From positions 1 through 56,442 of the forward strand of contig NZ_JANIBK010000010.1 of assembly GCF_024505165.1 (NCBI RefSeq): 56,442 nucleotides of DNA, read 5' to 3'. The notes under the pieces were generated by a model. It searched no databases. It was not told where the DNA came from and was given only the letters and a program-made list of their open reading frames with translations. The position numbers and the translations under genes are program-made. This DNA is from Methylomonas rivi (GTDB taxonomy: Bacteria > Pseudomonadota > Gammaproteobacteria > Methylococcales > Methylomonadaceae). Position 1 is the first letter of the stretch, and the number at the start of each line of letters is the position of its first letter. Positions 26,911 through 35,723 of this stretch are shown here, in pieces.

Positions 26911-27255
26911 TTTTGGACTCCGCGTTTCAAGCAGGCAAGGTTAAAAATGGTTTTTTAGACGTATATTTAAGGAAGCTCAGATTAAGTCCTTCGATAGTCT
27001 CGGGACGAGCGCTAAGTTGTTGATTCCGTTCGCGGTGAGTGTGTCGAACCGTGAGCGGAATCAACTTGTTCGGAGCTTCCTTAAGCGGCGCCGGTTAGGT
27101 TTTGAACGTTAACCCCTTTAGATTGTAGTCGGTTTTTGCTTACATGGTTTATAGTCTGCAGTTGGGCTGTTAGAGACTAGCGTTCGAACCGGCCGCTAGT
27201 TCGATTTTATTTTGGCAAGGCAAATTATGACGGAAAGCGCGGAGAGTAAAGCGGA
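26911..27255. other. Divergent gap between the two signalling units
   Basis: 345 bases. It contains the nested palindrome 26967-27084 and a 10-codon open frame at 27227-27259 just before the kinase gene. No other gene was found. The promoters of both units should lie here, but no strong hexamer pair was recognised. Confidence 0.6.
26967..27084. repeat. Nested long inverted repeat (REP/MITE-like)
   Basis: Outer arms ttaaggaagctc (26967-26978) and gagcttccttaa (27073-27084) are perfect complements. Inner arms at 27019-27036 and 27048-27065 (gttgattccgttcgcggt and accgtgagcggaatcaac) pair with two mismatches. The inner loop gagtgtgtcga plus arms resembles the widespread gtgagc-ttgtcgaacc repeat of proteobacteria. 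Confidence 0.7.
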
Positions 27256-27259
27256 ATGA
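27227..27259 (+). CDS. Possible 10-codon leader peptide
   Basis: The frame ATG at 27227 gives M-T-E-S-A-E-S-K-A-E and then TGA, which overlaps the ATG of the kinase gene (27256). An AAGG lies 7-10 bases before it. This is the layout of a coupled upstream ORF. Too short for any family evidence. Confidence 0.3.
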   Translation: MTESAESKAE

Positions 27260-29103
27260 ACCGGGACGAATGCTATGTGTTCAATGCGGATAGTTTACAT
27301 TTTTGTTGGGTGACGGAAGCCGCTTTGCAACGCTTGGGCTATAACCGTCAAGAATGCCTGTCGTTGCCGGTTACCGAGGTTTTTCCGCGGCTGCAGCGCC
27401 ACGCCTGTTTTCAGGCCTTGCTGGCGGGCGAGGAAACCGGCGTGGTGTTTGAGGCCCTACAACAACCCAAGCAGGGAGCGCCTAGCGCGGTGTTATTGCA
27501 GCTGGAATATTTTAGCGATCGGGAGAACCGCTATATTCTCGCCAAGATCGGCAACGCCTTGCCGGCCAGCGACCCGCAACAGCAATTGCAATTGAGCCAA
27601 TTCGTGATGGATAGCGTCTCCATCGAGGTGTATTGGCTGGATAGGGACGGTTATATCCGTTATGCCAATCGGCAGGCCTGCCGTGCCTTGGGCTATAGCC
27701 AGGCCGAGATTTTGCAATTGCGGATCGGCGATGTGGATCCGTTATTTCCTCTTCCTCTATGGCATAAGCATTGGGAAGAGCTGAAGCAACAAAAGTTGAT
27801 CTATCTGGAAACCCAGCATCGAAATAGCGCCGGCAAGCGCTATCCGGTCACGGTAATGGCGAATTATGTACGCCTGGGCGAGGCGGAATATAACATCGCT
27901 TTTGCGCGCGATATCAGTAAAGCCAAGCGCAATGAAGCGCGCTTCAAGCAATTGGTGTCGGTGGTCAATGTGATTATTTGGTCCTGTAACGCCGATTTGG
28001 TTATCGACTACATGTCGCCGCAAGTGAACGATATAGTGGGGCTATCGCCCGAGGATTTCATCGGCCGCGAACTGAAAAGTTTGGCCGAGTCGGAGCGCTT
28101 CCATCCCGGGGACCGGAGCGTAATGCTGGATGCCTTGGATGGCTTGCAAAGCCGGGGGGCCGCCGTCACGAATCTGCAGCATCGTATAAAAAACGCGGAC
28201 GGAAACTGGCAATGGATGGGCCTGAATATGGCGGCGGTTTTCGACGATAACGGCGAATTGCAACAAATAGTGGGTTCCGTGCATGACATAGGCTTGCAAA
28301 AGCAGGAAGAAAATCGACTGCTGTCTTTAAATGCCGAGTTGGATAAACGGGTCCGGCGGGAACTGGAGAAAAATCAAAAAAGCAATCTGCTGTTGCAACA
28401 GCAAGCCAAATTAGTGGCAATGGGGGAAATGATAGGTAATATTGCCCATCAATGGCGGCAGCCGTTGAATGCCTTGGCGGTGATCATGATGAATCTGGAC
28501 GATGCCCTGGCCCACGGCGAAGCGGACAAGGAGATCATGCATCGGGGCTTGACGCGCTCCCAGGAAATCCTGTCCGGCATGTCGCGCACCATAGACGAAT
28601 TTCGCGGCTTTTTTAAAAACGACAAATACCTGATCGAAGCGGTATTGGCCGAAAGCATCAATACTTGCATGGGTTTATTGCACGCCAGCATGGTTTATCA
28701 TCGCATTAAACTGGAGTTTGCAAACGCGGACTGTCCGGCGCGGGTAATGATTCAGGTTGGGGAATTTTCTCAGGTGTTGTTATGCTTGATCAACAATGCC
28801 AAGGAGCAAATCCTGGCAAAACATATTACAAACGGCGAAATCAAAATCGGTATAGAACCGGCGGAGGCCTGGGTGGCGGTGCACGTTAGCGACAATGCCG
28901 GCGGTATCGATGAGGAAAATCTGCCGAAAATTTTCGATCCTTATTTTACTACCAAGCCGGACCGCACCGGCCTGGGGTTGTATTTCAGTAATTTATCCAT
29001 ACGAGAAACCATGAACGGCCGAATCGAAGCCAAAAACCGTGAACAGGGCGCGCGGTTCAGTGTGTATCTGCCGCAAACCGCGGCTCAGGAGCCCGGATTA
29101 TGA
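27256..29103 (+). CDS. PAS-containing histidine kinase (HQWRQP type)
   Basis: 615 residues with at least two and perhaps three PAS-like units (about 10-100, 115-225 and 230-350; PAC-like ends at AFARDISKAKR and GSVHDIGLQKQ). A coiled coil (about 350-385) leads into the kinase core GNIAHQWRQPLNAL with His398, the divergent H-box subclass found in many sensory kinases. CLINNAKEQIL, DNAGGIDEENLPKIFDPYFT and RTGLGLYFS complete the ATPase. No membrane segment. Start ATG 27256 follows a short frame. It overlaps the next gene by 4 bases, making it the likely kinase for the two receivers there. Confidence 0.9.
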   Translation: MNRDECYVFNADSLHFCWVTEAALQRLGYNRQECLSLPVTEVFPRLQRHACFQALLAGEETGVVFEALQQPKQGAPSAVLLQLEYFSDRENRYILAKIGNALPASDPQQQLQLSQFVMDSVSIEVYWLDRDGYIRYANRQACRALGYSQAEILQLRIGDVDPLFPLPLWHKHWEELKQQKLIYLETQHRNSAGKRYPVTVMANYVRLGEAEYNIAFARDISKAKRNEARFKQLVSVVNVIIWSCNADLVIDYMSPQVNDIVGLSPEDFIGRELKSLAESERFHPGDRSVMLDALDGLQSRGAAVTNLQHRIKNADGNWQWMGLNMAAVFDDNGELQQIVGSVHDIGLQKQEENRLLSLNAELDKRVRRELEKNQKSNLLLQQQAKLVAMGEMIGNIAHQWRQPLNALAVIMMNLDDALAHGEADKEIMHRGLTRSQEILSGMSRTIDEFRGFFKNDKYLIEAVLAESINTCMGLLHASMVYHRIKLEFANADCPARVMIQVGEFSQVLLCLINNAKEQILAKHITNGEIKIGIEPAEAWVAVHVSDNAGGIDEENLPKIFDPYFTTKPDRTGLGLYFSNLSIRETMNGRIEAKNREQGARFSVYLPQTAAQEPGL

Positions 29104-32100
29104 ATTTGTCGCAAACCACATCCATGCCGAACAAGCATTCCCTGGAAGGCTTGACAATTCTATGCGTCGAGGATGGCAAGGAGGCGCGGAATCTGTTGGG
29201 TATTTTTTTACGCCGCCAGGGCGCCCGGATTATCGAAGCGGAAGACGGTGTGCGGGGGCTGGCGTTGTATCGGGAATATCGGCCCGACATCGTTATTTCC
29301 GATTTCAGGATGCCGAAAATGGACGGCATGCAAATGTGCAAGGCGATACGCGAGTCGGGAGACGACTGCACGCCGATCATTTTCCTGTCGGCCCACTCGG
29401 AGGTCGAGCTATTGCAAGAGGCCATGTGTCTGAGCGCAACCCAATATATCGTCAAACCGATCAGCTTCGATCAACTGACGAAAGCGCTCGGCGTCGCGAC
29501 CGAAAAATTGGGCGCGCAAAGGGTGATTAACCACAGGCTCGATCAGTTGCAGGAAACGGTTAGCGATTACCGCTATCAACATCAGCGTATTGAACACTAC
29601 GTCACCCAGTTGGTCGGCGACAACCAACATCAGGAAGCCCGCGTCATCAGCCGCTCAAAAAGCGCGATCAGCGGCGATTTTTACTGCATGGAGGCCACAA
29701 AGAATAGTTTGTATGTGATGTTGGGGGACGGCATGGGGCATGGCTTGGCGGCTATTCTGCCGGCCCTGGATTTACCCCGGCGTTTTCGGGAGTTGGCGGC
29801 CCATGAGTTTAGCCTGCCGCGGATTGCGGATGAATTGAACCAGACTCTGTGCCAACGCGGCATGGGAGAACATTTTGTCACCATGACTTTGTTGTGCATG
29901 GATGCCAAACAGCATCGTTTGGAAGTGATCAATTGCGGGAACCCGCCGCTGTTGGTATTTACGAACGAAGAGAGGGAGCCGCGGAAATTTTCGTCCAACC
30001 ATGTGGCCATGGGTATTGTGAGCGGCGATGATTTCTGTCCGGAATTGCAAGTTTACCGTTGCAATGATCCCGCAAGAATCTATCTGTATACCGATGGTTT
30101 GCCGGAGACATTGGATGCGGACGTCCCTGGCGTTTCCATGCGGCAATGCCTGTCGGCGATGGAACAGGGCCAGTACCGGACGCTGATGGAGGATATCGCC
30201 GGGCTGTTGGAACAAGTGCCTCTGGCGCGCCGTCAGGATGACGTGACTTTACTGGAAGTCTTATATAAACCCGTGCCGCGGGAAGAGGAGCCTCTTACGC
30301 ACGGGGCGGAAACCTCTCAAACCCGGTCCGTTGGGGCGGCCGCTTATTTTATGCCGGACCAGCCGGACCTGAAGTGGCTGTCGGTGTTGTATGTGGAAGA
30401 CGATCTCGATGCGCTGGAGCATTTGACCCGTTACCTGCAAAGGCGGCTGGGGGCCGTGCATGCCGCGGCGAATGCCGCGCAGGGTTTGGATTTATTCAAT
30501 CGCTACCGGCCGCAATTGGTCATTACCGACATGATTTTGCCGGACGGCGACGGCTTGCGGCTGATTCAAAAAATTCGGGCCATCGACCCGGCGGTGCCGG
30601 TGATTTTGATCAGCGGTATCAGCAGTTGGCAATCCCGGCCGCCGCTGATCGAAAATCTGATGAGCCTGCAAATCAACCAGTTTTTGGTAAAACCCCTGCA
30701 AGGGGATAAATTACTGAACGCCATCGCTAATTGCGTGCGGCGTACGGAATATTTGCATAAACTGAAGCTATCGTCGTCGGTATTCATGACGTCGCCGCTG
30801 GCCATTACGATTACCGATAAAAACCGCAATTTCGTCAGCGTCAATCCGGCGTTTACCCGAATTACCGGTTATGCCGATACCGAGGTGTTGGGTTGCAATC
30901 CGAAAATTTTAAGCTCGGGCAAGCACGATAGCGACTTTTACCGCAAAATGTGGGAGGAGTTGGATAAACAGGACCGCTGGTCCGGCGAAATATGGAACCG
31001 GCATAAAAACGGCGAACTGTTTTTGGAGTGGATCAACATCAGCGTGATTCGGGACGAGAACGGCGAAATTTGTAATTATGCGTCGGTATTTGCCGATATT
31101 ACCCAGCGGTTGGCGGCCGAGGAAAAAATGCGCTATCTGGCGCATCACGATTGCCTGACCAATCTGCCCAATCGTTTACTGTTGAACGACCGTCTGAGTC
31201 AGGCCATTTTGCAGGCCCAACGCGAAGGGACGGTGTTGGCCGTGATTTACCTGGATATCGATCATTTCAAAAATATTAACGACACGCTGGGGCACAGCGT
31301 GGGGGACGAGTTAATTCTCAGCGTTGCCCAGGCATTGCAGTCGGTGGTGCGGGAGGCCGATACCGTCAGCCGTTTGGGCGGCGATGAATTCGCGGTTCTG
31401 CTGCCCGATGTCGGCAGCGCTAAAATGGCGTCCCGCTTGGTGGCCAAAATTTTTATGGCGTCCAGCAAGACTTATCAAATTGCCGGGCGGGAATTACGCA
31501 TCACCTTGAGTATTGGCGTCAGCTTGTACCCCAAGGACGGCGAAAATTCGGCCACATTGCTGAAACATGCCGATAGCGCCATGTATCTGGCCAAGAAGGA
31601 AGGGCGCAATAATTTTCAGTTTTTCGATAAATCCCTGGAAAACCAGACCGAACGCTACATGCTGATTCAACATGGCTTGCACAATGCGCTAAAACACGGC
31701 GAACTGGCGATTCATTATCAGCCCAAATACGCGCTTGACCGGCAGAATATCGTCGGCGCGGAGGCTTTGTTGCGTTGGTTCAGTCCGGAATTGGGCGCCG
31801 TGTCGCCGGCCGAGTTCATACCGATCGCCGAGGAAACCGGCTTTATCGTGGATATAGGCTGTTGGTTGATCAATAAAGTGTGTAAAACCATGGCGGCATG
31901 GCAGGAACAGGGGGCGACGCTGGCGCCGGTGGCCATCAATGTATCGCCGATTCAGTTTCACCGTGGCAATCTGCACAAAACCTTGTCGCAAGCCATGAAT
32001 AGTTTTGCGATAGATCCGGCCTTGATTCAGATCGAACTCACGGAAGGGGTGGTGATGAACAAGCAGCAGACCACCATCGAACTGCTGCATTCCATTAAAG

Positions 32101-32447
32101 GCTTGGGCGTGGCCATTTCCATCGACGATTTCGGCACCGGCTATTCCAGTTTGAGTTATCTGCGGCATTTACCTATCGATGAAATCAAAATCGACCGCTC
32201 GTTCATCATGGAGATTACCAGTCTACAGAGTTTGAGCGATACCCGTTTAACGGCCATTCCCTTGGCGGTGATCGATTTGGCCAAGAACCTGAATATCAAG
32301 CTGGTGGCGGAAGGTGTTGAAACCGATGTGCAACGCGATTTTTTACAGGAAAACGGTTGCCACATCATTCAGGGATATTGGTTCAGCAAGCCCGTGGATG
32401 CAGACGCCATGCTGGTTTTTTGGCTGCGGGCCAAAAATTCAAGCTAA
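29100..32447 (+). CDS. REC - SpoIIE/PP2C phosphatase - REC - PAS - GGDEF - EAL protein
   Basis: 1115 residues. REC1 about 18-135 with VISDFRMPKMDG (Asp68). A SpoIIE-type PP2C domain about 185-390 has SGDFYCME, LGDGMGHG (Asp210) and YTDGLPE (Asp332), then RRQDDVTLLEV. REC2 about 425-545 has VITDMILPDGDG (Asp477). PAS about 560-680. GGDEF (DGC) at 760-764 in RLGGDEFAVLLPD and EAL (PDE) at 888-890 in GAEALLRW, with IDDFGTGYSSL and LVAEGVET intact. Both c-di-GMP domains look catalytically sound. It starts 4 bases inside the kinase gene. Confidence 0.93.
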   Translation: MNLSQTTSMPNKHSLEGLTILCVEDGKEARNLLGIFLRRQGARIIEAEDGVRGLALYREYRPDIVISDFRMPKMDGMQMCKAIRESGDDCTPIIFLSAHSEVELLQEAMCLSATQYIVKPISFDQLTKALGVATEKLGAQRVINHRLDQLQETVSDYRYQHQRIEHYVTQLVGDNQHQEARVISRSKSAISGDFYCMEATKNSLYVMLGDGMGHGLAAILPALDLPRRFRELAAHEFSLPRIADELNQTLCQRGMGEHFVTMTLLCMDAKQHRLEVINCGNPPLLVFTNEEREPRKFSSNHVAMGIVSGDDFCPELQVYRCNDPARIYLYTDGLPETLDADVPGVSMRQCLSAMEQGQYRTLMEDIAGLLEQVPLARRQDDVTLLEVLYKPVPREEEPLTHGAETSQTRSVGAAAYFMPDQPDLKWLSVLYVEDDLDALEHLTRYLQRRLGAVHAAANAAQGLDLFNRYRPQLVITDMILPDGDGLRLIQKIRAIDPAVPVILISGISSWQSRPPLIENLMSLQINQFLVKPLQGDKLLNAIANCVRRTEYLHKLKLSSSVFMTSPLAITITDKNRNFVSVNPAFTRITGYADTEVLGCNPKILSSGKHDSDFYRKMWEELDKQDRWSGEIWNRHKNGELFLEWINISVIRDENGEICNYASVFADITQRLAAEEKMRYLAHHDCLTNLPNRLLLNDRLSQAILQAQREGTVLAVIYLDIDHFKNINDTLGHSVGDELILSVAQALQSVVREADTVSRLGGDEFAVLLPDVGSAKMASRLVAKIFMASSKTYQIAGRELRITLSIGVSLYPKDGENSATLLKHADSAMYLAKKEGRNNFQFFDKSLENQTERYMLIQHGLHNALKHGELAIHYQPKYALDRQNIVGAEALLRWFSPELGAVSPAEFIPIAEETGFIVDIGCWLINKVCKTMAAWQEQGATLAPVAINVSPIQFHRGNLHKTLSQAMNSFAIDPALIQIELTEGVVMNKQQTTIELLHSIKGLGVAISIDDFGTGYSSLSYLRHLPIDEIKIDRSFIMEITSLQSLSDTRLTAIPLAVIDLAKNLNIKLVAEGVETDVQRDFLQENGCHIIQGYWFSKPVDADAMLVFWLRAKNSS

Positions 32448-32552
32448 CGTTCATGAAGCCGGACATCGCCCAGGGCGCGGTTGCGTGCCGCCGTCGCCTG
32501 TCCAACAAGCAAGCGCGGGTGTCGCAAACCGCCTAGAATAAGGATGGAAACA

Positions 32553-32633
32553 ACTTACCGAAATATATTGCCTTCGTAGGAGGGGCTTTAGTCGCGATGA
32601 GCAGCGCCTTGATCGGGCTAAAGCCCCTCCTAC
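32553..32633. repeat. Dispersed REP-like element with a perfect 16-bp palindrome, copy 2
   Basis: Begins acttaccgaaatatatt, as in the reverse complement of 16674-16727. Then perfect arms gtaggaggggctttag (32576-32591) and ctaaagcccctcctac (32618-32633) around a 26-base loop. Confidence 0.8.
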
Positions 32634-32634
32634 C

Positions 32635-32680
32635 GGCAACCATCCCCCAAAATACGGGAATGTTATTTTTGACGAAACCC
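32635..32680 (+). repeat. Dispersed 44-46 base repeat, copy 2
   Basis: Shares ggcaac-atccc, aaatacgg and the run atgttatttttgacgaaacc with 22082-22125. It follows the palindrome at once, so the two may form a compound element. Confidence 0.75.
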
Positions 32681-32707
32681 TTACGTTCACAGTCAGGCCT
32701 CGGTTGT

Positions 32708-33241
32708 TCAGCGTTTACTCCTTTCCGCCGCCAGCGCTTCATGGCGAAGATCCACATAATTACTGCCCACCCACTTCCAAAACATGGCGGCGGATTCCGG
32801 ATCGCTGCTCAGCAGTTTCAGCGCCACGGCGCCGTTGCCGCTAATGTCGGTAATCTCCGCTGCGATGTCCACCGTATCCTTGTTCTGGACGATGCGTTTG
32901 TCCGCTTCGAAGCGCAGGGTTACGCTTTCTCCGATACGAAACACTTTATCCGCCTTTAAGCCGCCGAAAGATGGTAGGCGGTATTCCGCTACGGATTGGT
33001 AAGGCAGTACGTATTCCGCATGCCAGCGGAAGGGGGGGCAGTTAATGGGACCGCTTTTTTTCGGGAAATGTATGGTGTAGCCGTCGTCGACCCGGGCTTT
33101 CACGGTGCCCTTGGTATAAATCTGGTGGCAATTGGTCAGCACGGTATCGCCGGGTTCGAAGCGAGAGTTGCCCGCCGCCCGGGCGGAAGGGTTGTACAAG
33201 CCAAAAACACTCAGTAACAAAAACAAAATAAACCGACTCAT
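32708..33241 (-). CDS. Small exported protein of unknown function
   Basis: 177 residues. A signal peptide is visible (MSRFILFLLLSVFGLY, cleavage likely after ARA). The rest is a beta-rich sequence with two Cys (TNCHQIY and INCPPFR) that could form a disulfide. No family recognised. It lies downstream of the light regulator gene on the same strand, 80 bases after it, and might be co-transcribed. Confidence 0.65.
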   Translation of the reverse strand: MSRFILFLLLSVFGLYNPSARAAGNSRFEPGDTVLTNCHQIYTKGTVKARVDDGYTIHFPKKSGPINCPPFRWHAEYVLPYQSVAEYRLPSFGGLKADKVFRIGESVTLRFEADKRIVQNKDTVDIAAEITDISGNGAVALKLLSSDPESAAMFWKWVGSNYVDLRHEALAAERSKR

Positions 33242-33321
33242 AGCGCACCTCTTATTTTAGTAGTTATGGTGCTCGAGTCTGGATTGGGCGGATGCGAATG
33301 TCAAGGCGGGTAAATGGAGTC

Positions 33322-34224
33322 TCATTTAAAAAAATGCTGCTGCCGGGCCTTGGTGTGAAATTGGTCGATGCTGGCGATCCATTCGCACCCCGTGGGCGGC
33401 GATTTCGTGCGATTAAACCAGTATTCGGCACCCGCCCCGGCCAGCCAGATTTTGGCGGCGCCGGTTTCGGCAAACTCGGTCAGTTGATCGAGTTGAATCA
33501 GGGTTTGCGCTTCCGGCGGGTTCTTTACCATGCCCAGCACTATCACGGACGGCTTTAAATGCCGGCAGGCGTCGATAATATCCCGGCTGGGCAGGTCCGG
33601 CCCGACATAATAACAAGTGTATTGCTGGGCCGCCGCCACCAGGCAGCCCAGCAAGATACCGAATTCGTGGGGTTCGCCGCTGGGGGTGGCAAACAGCATC
33701 GAAGGGTTTTGCTTCGAAGGTTGATGCAGATTGTTCACCATGGTCAAGACGATGCGTTTTACGCAATTGGAGAACATGTGTTCCTGGGCGATATTGATTT
33801 TTTCCTCATGCCAGAGTTGGCCGATTAAATGCAGCGCGGGCAATAAAACGTCTCTGGCATAGTCCAAGGGTTCGTAGGCCAGTTGAGCGCGTTTCAGCAA
33901 TTGTTCGCAGCGTTCGATGCGGTAATTTTTTAAGGCATCGACCAGCTGATTGAACAAATTCGTTTGTTGCTGGTCGTTCTGTTCGGGTGATTGATGCTGG
34001 TATTGACGCAATTGTTCGCAGGACAGGTTGGCGATTTTACTGATGGCGTGACCGTTTCGAGTCAAATTAACCAGCAACTTAAGCTTTTCCAGATCCAATT
34101 GGGAATAGGACCGGCGGCCGTTCTCGCTGCGTTTGGGCGTAATGCAATCGTAACGCCGCTCCCAGGCCCTCAAAGTTTCCGCCGTCAGGCCGGTTAGTGA
34201 TGTGATGGCTTTAATCGAATACAT
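33322..34224 (-). CDS. litR: CarH/LitR-type B12-dependent MerR regulator (light sensor candidate)
   Basis: 300 residues from ATG 34222-34224; the frame upstream adds a non-conserved peptide and runs through the promoter. The MerR winged helix (MYSIKAITSLTGLTAETLRA, ERRYDCITPKRSENGRRSYS) is followed by a B12-binding module. Trp138-His139 in QLWHEEK, Glu148-His149 in AQEH and the cobalamin ligand motif EPHEFG (His186) match the equivalents in CarH: W131, H132, E141-H142 and H177. This is a strong sign that it binds adenosylcobalamin and responds to light. It is transcribed away from the sigma factor gene. Confidence 0.9.
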   Translation of the reverse strand: MYSIKAITSLTGLTAETLRAWERRYDCITPKRSENGRRSYSQLDLEKLKLLVNLTRNGHAISKIANLSCEQLRQYQHQSPEQNDQQQTNLFNQLVDALKNYRIERCEQLLKRAQLAYEPLDYARDVLLPALHLIGQLWHEEKINIAQEHMFSNCVKRIVLTMVNNLHQPSKQNPSMLFATPSGEPHEFGILLGCLVAAAQQYTCYYVGPDLPSRDIIDACRHLKPSVIVLGMVKNPPEAQTLIQLDQLTEFAETGAAKIWLAGAGAEYWFNRTKSPPTGCEWIASIDQFHTKARQQHFFK

Positions 34225-34251
34225 TTGTTTATGTTTTGTATAAAAATAAGT

Positions 34252-34289
34252 TTGACAAAAATTATACGACATTGTATCTTCGATGCCAA
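34252..34289. promoter_or_regulatory. Overlapping divergent promoters of litR and the sigma gene
   Basis: Plus strand: TTGACA (34252-34257), 17 bases, TATCTT (34275-34280), ahead of the sigma gene. Minus strand: TTGGCA (plus 34284-34289), 17 bases, TATAAT (plus 34261-34266), ahead of litR. The palindrome-like atacgacattgtat (34264-34277) lies in both spacers. A regulator bound there would govern both. Confidence 0.65.
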
Positions 34290-34315
34290 CTTAATAGTTA
34301 ACCCGGGAAAAACCC

Positions 34316-35581
34316 ATGTCAGCACTCTCCGCAGCAGTTACCGAAACGGCCAGTCCCGCCAGCGAGTCCGAACCTGTGATCCTGGCTTGCCGCGTTGAAA
34401 AAGCCCGCCGGCAATTATTGGATTTGTTATTGGAAAACAATCAGGTAGCCGGCTTGATTGTCAGGCAGTTATTATTGGACTTAAAAAAAGGCATCGACTA
34501 TTCCGACATATTGCTGGTTAAGAACAATGACGATTACAAAGACTCCTTGCACCGATTCGTAGCCGAGGTAGCCAAACAAGAGGCGGTTTTCGACAGCTTG
34601 CTGGACGATGTCAGACCGGTTAACAGATACAATGTTGTACAAGATTATAGGCTTGTACAGGATTTAAGCCAGATGCCGATTGACCGGCTGGAGATTTCGC
34701 CGGCGGCCTACCGGATTTTGCGGGGTTTGCATTTTCTCTCTGTTTATCTGATTGAAATCAGTGAAATTGCCGAAAATAAACTGGGACTGTTGGGAGCGCT
34801 GGAGCCCGGCTATAAGGCGCGTTTGCATGTTTGCAGGTACGGGCTTAAACGCCTGCGCCAGGAAATGATCGCCAGCAATACCGGTTTAGTGGCGTTTGTG
34901 GCGCATAAATATAAAACCGTTTCCTTAAGCTTTGACGATTTGATGCAGGAAGGCATGGTGGGCTTGATTAAGGCGGTGGACCGTTTCGATCCCGAGCGGG
35001 GGAATTGTTTTTCAACCTATGCCATTTATTGGATCCGGCAAGCCATTTCAAGATTGATCGTCAAGCAAGATAAGGTGGTGCCGCTGCCCGTGGCATTGGC
35101 GGAGAAATCCTCGCCCATCTTCGAAGCGATGCGCAATAGCTATTTGCAACACGAACGTTGGCCCACATTGGCCGAATTGAAAGCCAGTTGCGATTTGTCG
35201 GAACAAGATATCAAAACCATCAGCAGCTATTATCAATCCACCTATATGCAGGACGCCGGCGCCAACGAAGACGACGACGGCATGTCCATGATGGAAAAAA
35301 TGCAGCAGCAACAATTCAGCCTGCCGCTGGAGGATTTGATCGATACCGATCTGGTCAGTTATATGGACAGGGCGGTGGCCACCTTGCCGGAAAAGCAGGC
35401 CGTTATTCTGGCCATGCGCTTCGGCTTGAAAAATCATACCGAAATGACTTTGCAAGCAGTCGCGGATCAGTTACAAGTGACCCGGGAACGCGTCAGGCAA
35501 ATCCAAAACGAAGCGTTGCAAAAATTAAAACAACAATTCGGGTTTGACCTTATGCTGTTTTTGGAACCAAAAGATACTTAA
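34316..35581 (+). CDS. Sigma-70 family RNA polymerase sigma factor, light-cluster associated
   Basis: 421 residues. Region 2 (about 187-250): AFVAHKYKT, DLMQEGMVGLIKAVDRFDPE and FSTYAIYWIRQAI, the core- and -10-binding helices of a primary-like sigma. Region 3 and a region 4 helix-turn-helix (LQAVADQLQVTRERVRQIQ, about 378-396) follow. The N terminus lacks the long acidic region 1.1, so it is a group 2/3 alternative sigma rather than RpoD. Placed divergently from the light regulator, it is the probable effector of the light response. Confidence 0.9.
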   Translation: MSALSAAVTETASPASESEPVILACRVEKARRQLLDLLLENNQVAGLIVRQLLLDLKKGIDYSDILLVKNNDDYKDSLHRFVAEVAKQEAVFDSLLDDVRPVNRYNVVQDYRLVQDLSQMPIDRLEISPAAYRILRGLHFLSVYLIEISEIAENKLGLLGALEPGYKARLHVCRYGLKRLRQEMIASNTGLVAFVAHKYKTVSLSFDDLMQEGMVGLIKAVDRFDPERGNCFSTYAIYWIRQAISRLIVKQDKVVPLPVALAEKSSPIFEAMRNSYLQHERWPTLAELKASCDLSEQDIKTISSYYQSTYMQDAGANEDDDGMSMMEKMQQQQFSLPLEDLIDTDLVSYMDRAVATLPEKQAVILAMRFGLKNHTEMTLQAVADQLQVTRERVRQIQNEALQKLKQQFGFDLMLFLEPKDT

Positions 35582-35590
35582 ATACTCTGT

Positions 35591-35632
35591 ATTTTTGTTT
35601 CGAATTCGGAAATACCCCATTTTTGTTTCGAA
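35591..35632 (+). repeat. Two tandem copies of a 24-base motif before hflK
   Basis: atttttgtttcgaa occurs at 35591-35604 and 35619-35632, each followed after three or four bases by gaaata. Period 28 bases. Lies in the 142-base gap between the sigma gene and hflK. A binding site for a regulator is possible. Confidence 0.6.
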
Positions 35633-35710
35633 CCAAGAAATAATGTATCTAATTAGGCAAGTATTTGCTAAAAATAACAACGAATGCCGAGCTTAGGCTA
35701 TCTACGCAAC

Positions 35711-35718
35711 AAGAGGAG
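35711..35718 (+). promoter_or_regulatory. Ribosome binding site for hflK
   Basis: aagaggag ends 5 bases before ATG 35724. It overlaps a GTG at 35718, which is therefore not chosen. Confidence 0.7.
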
Positions 35719-35723
35719 TGACT

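Noticed and set aside
35591-35632. CRISPR-like direct repeats
   Set aside because: Only two copies, short spacer, AT-rich and promoter-proximal; no cas gene in the window.
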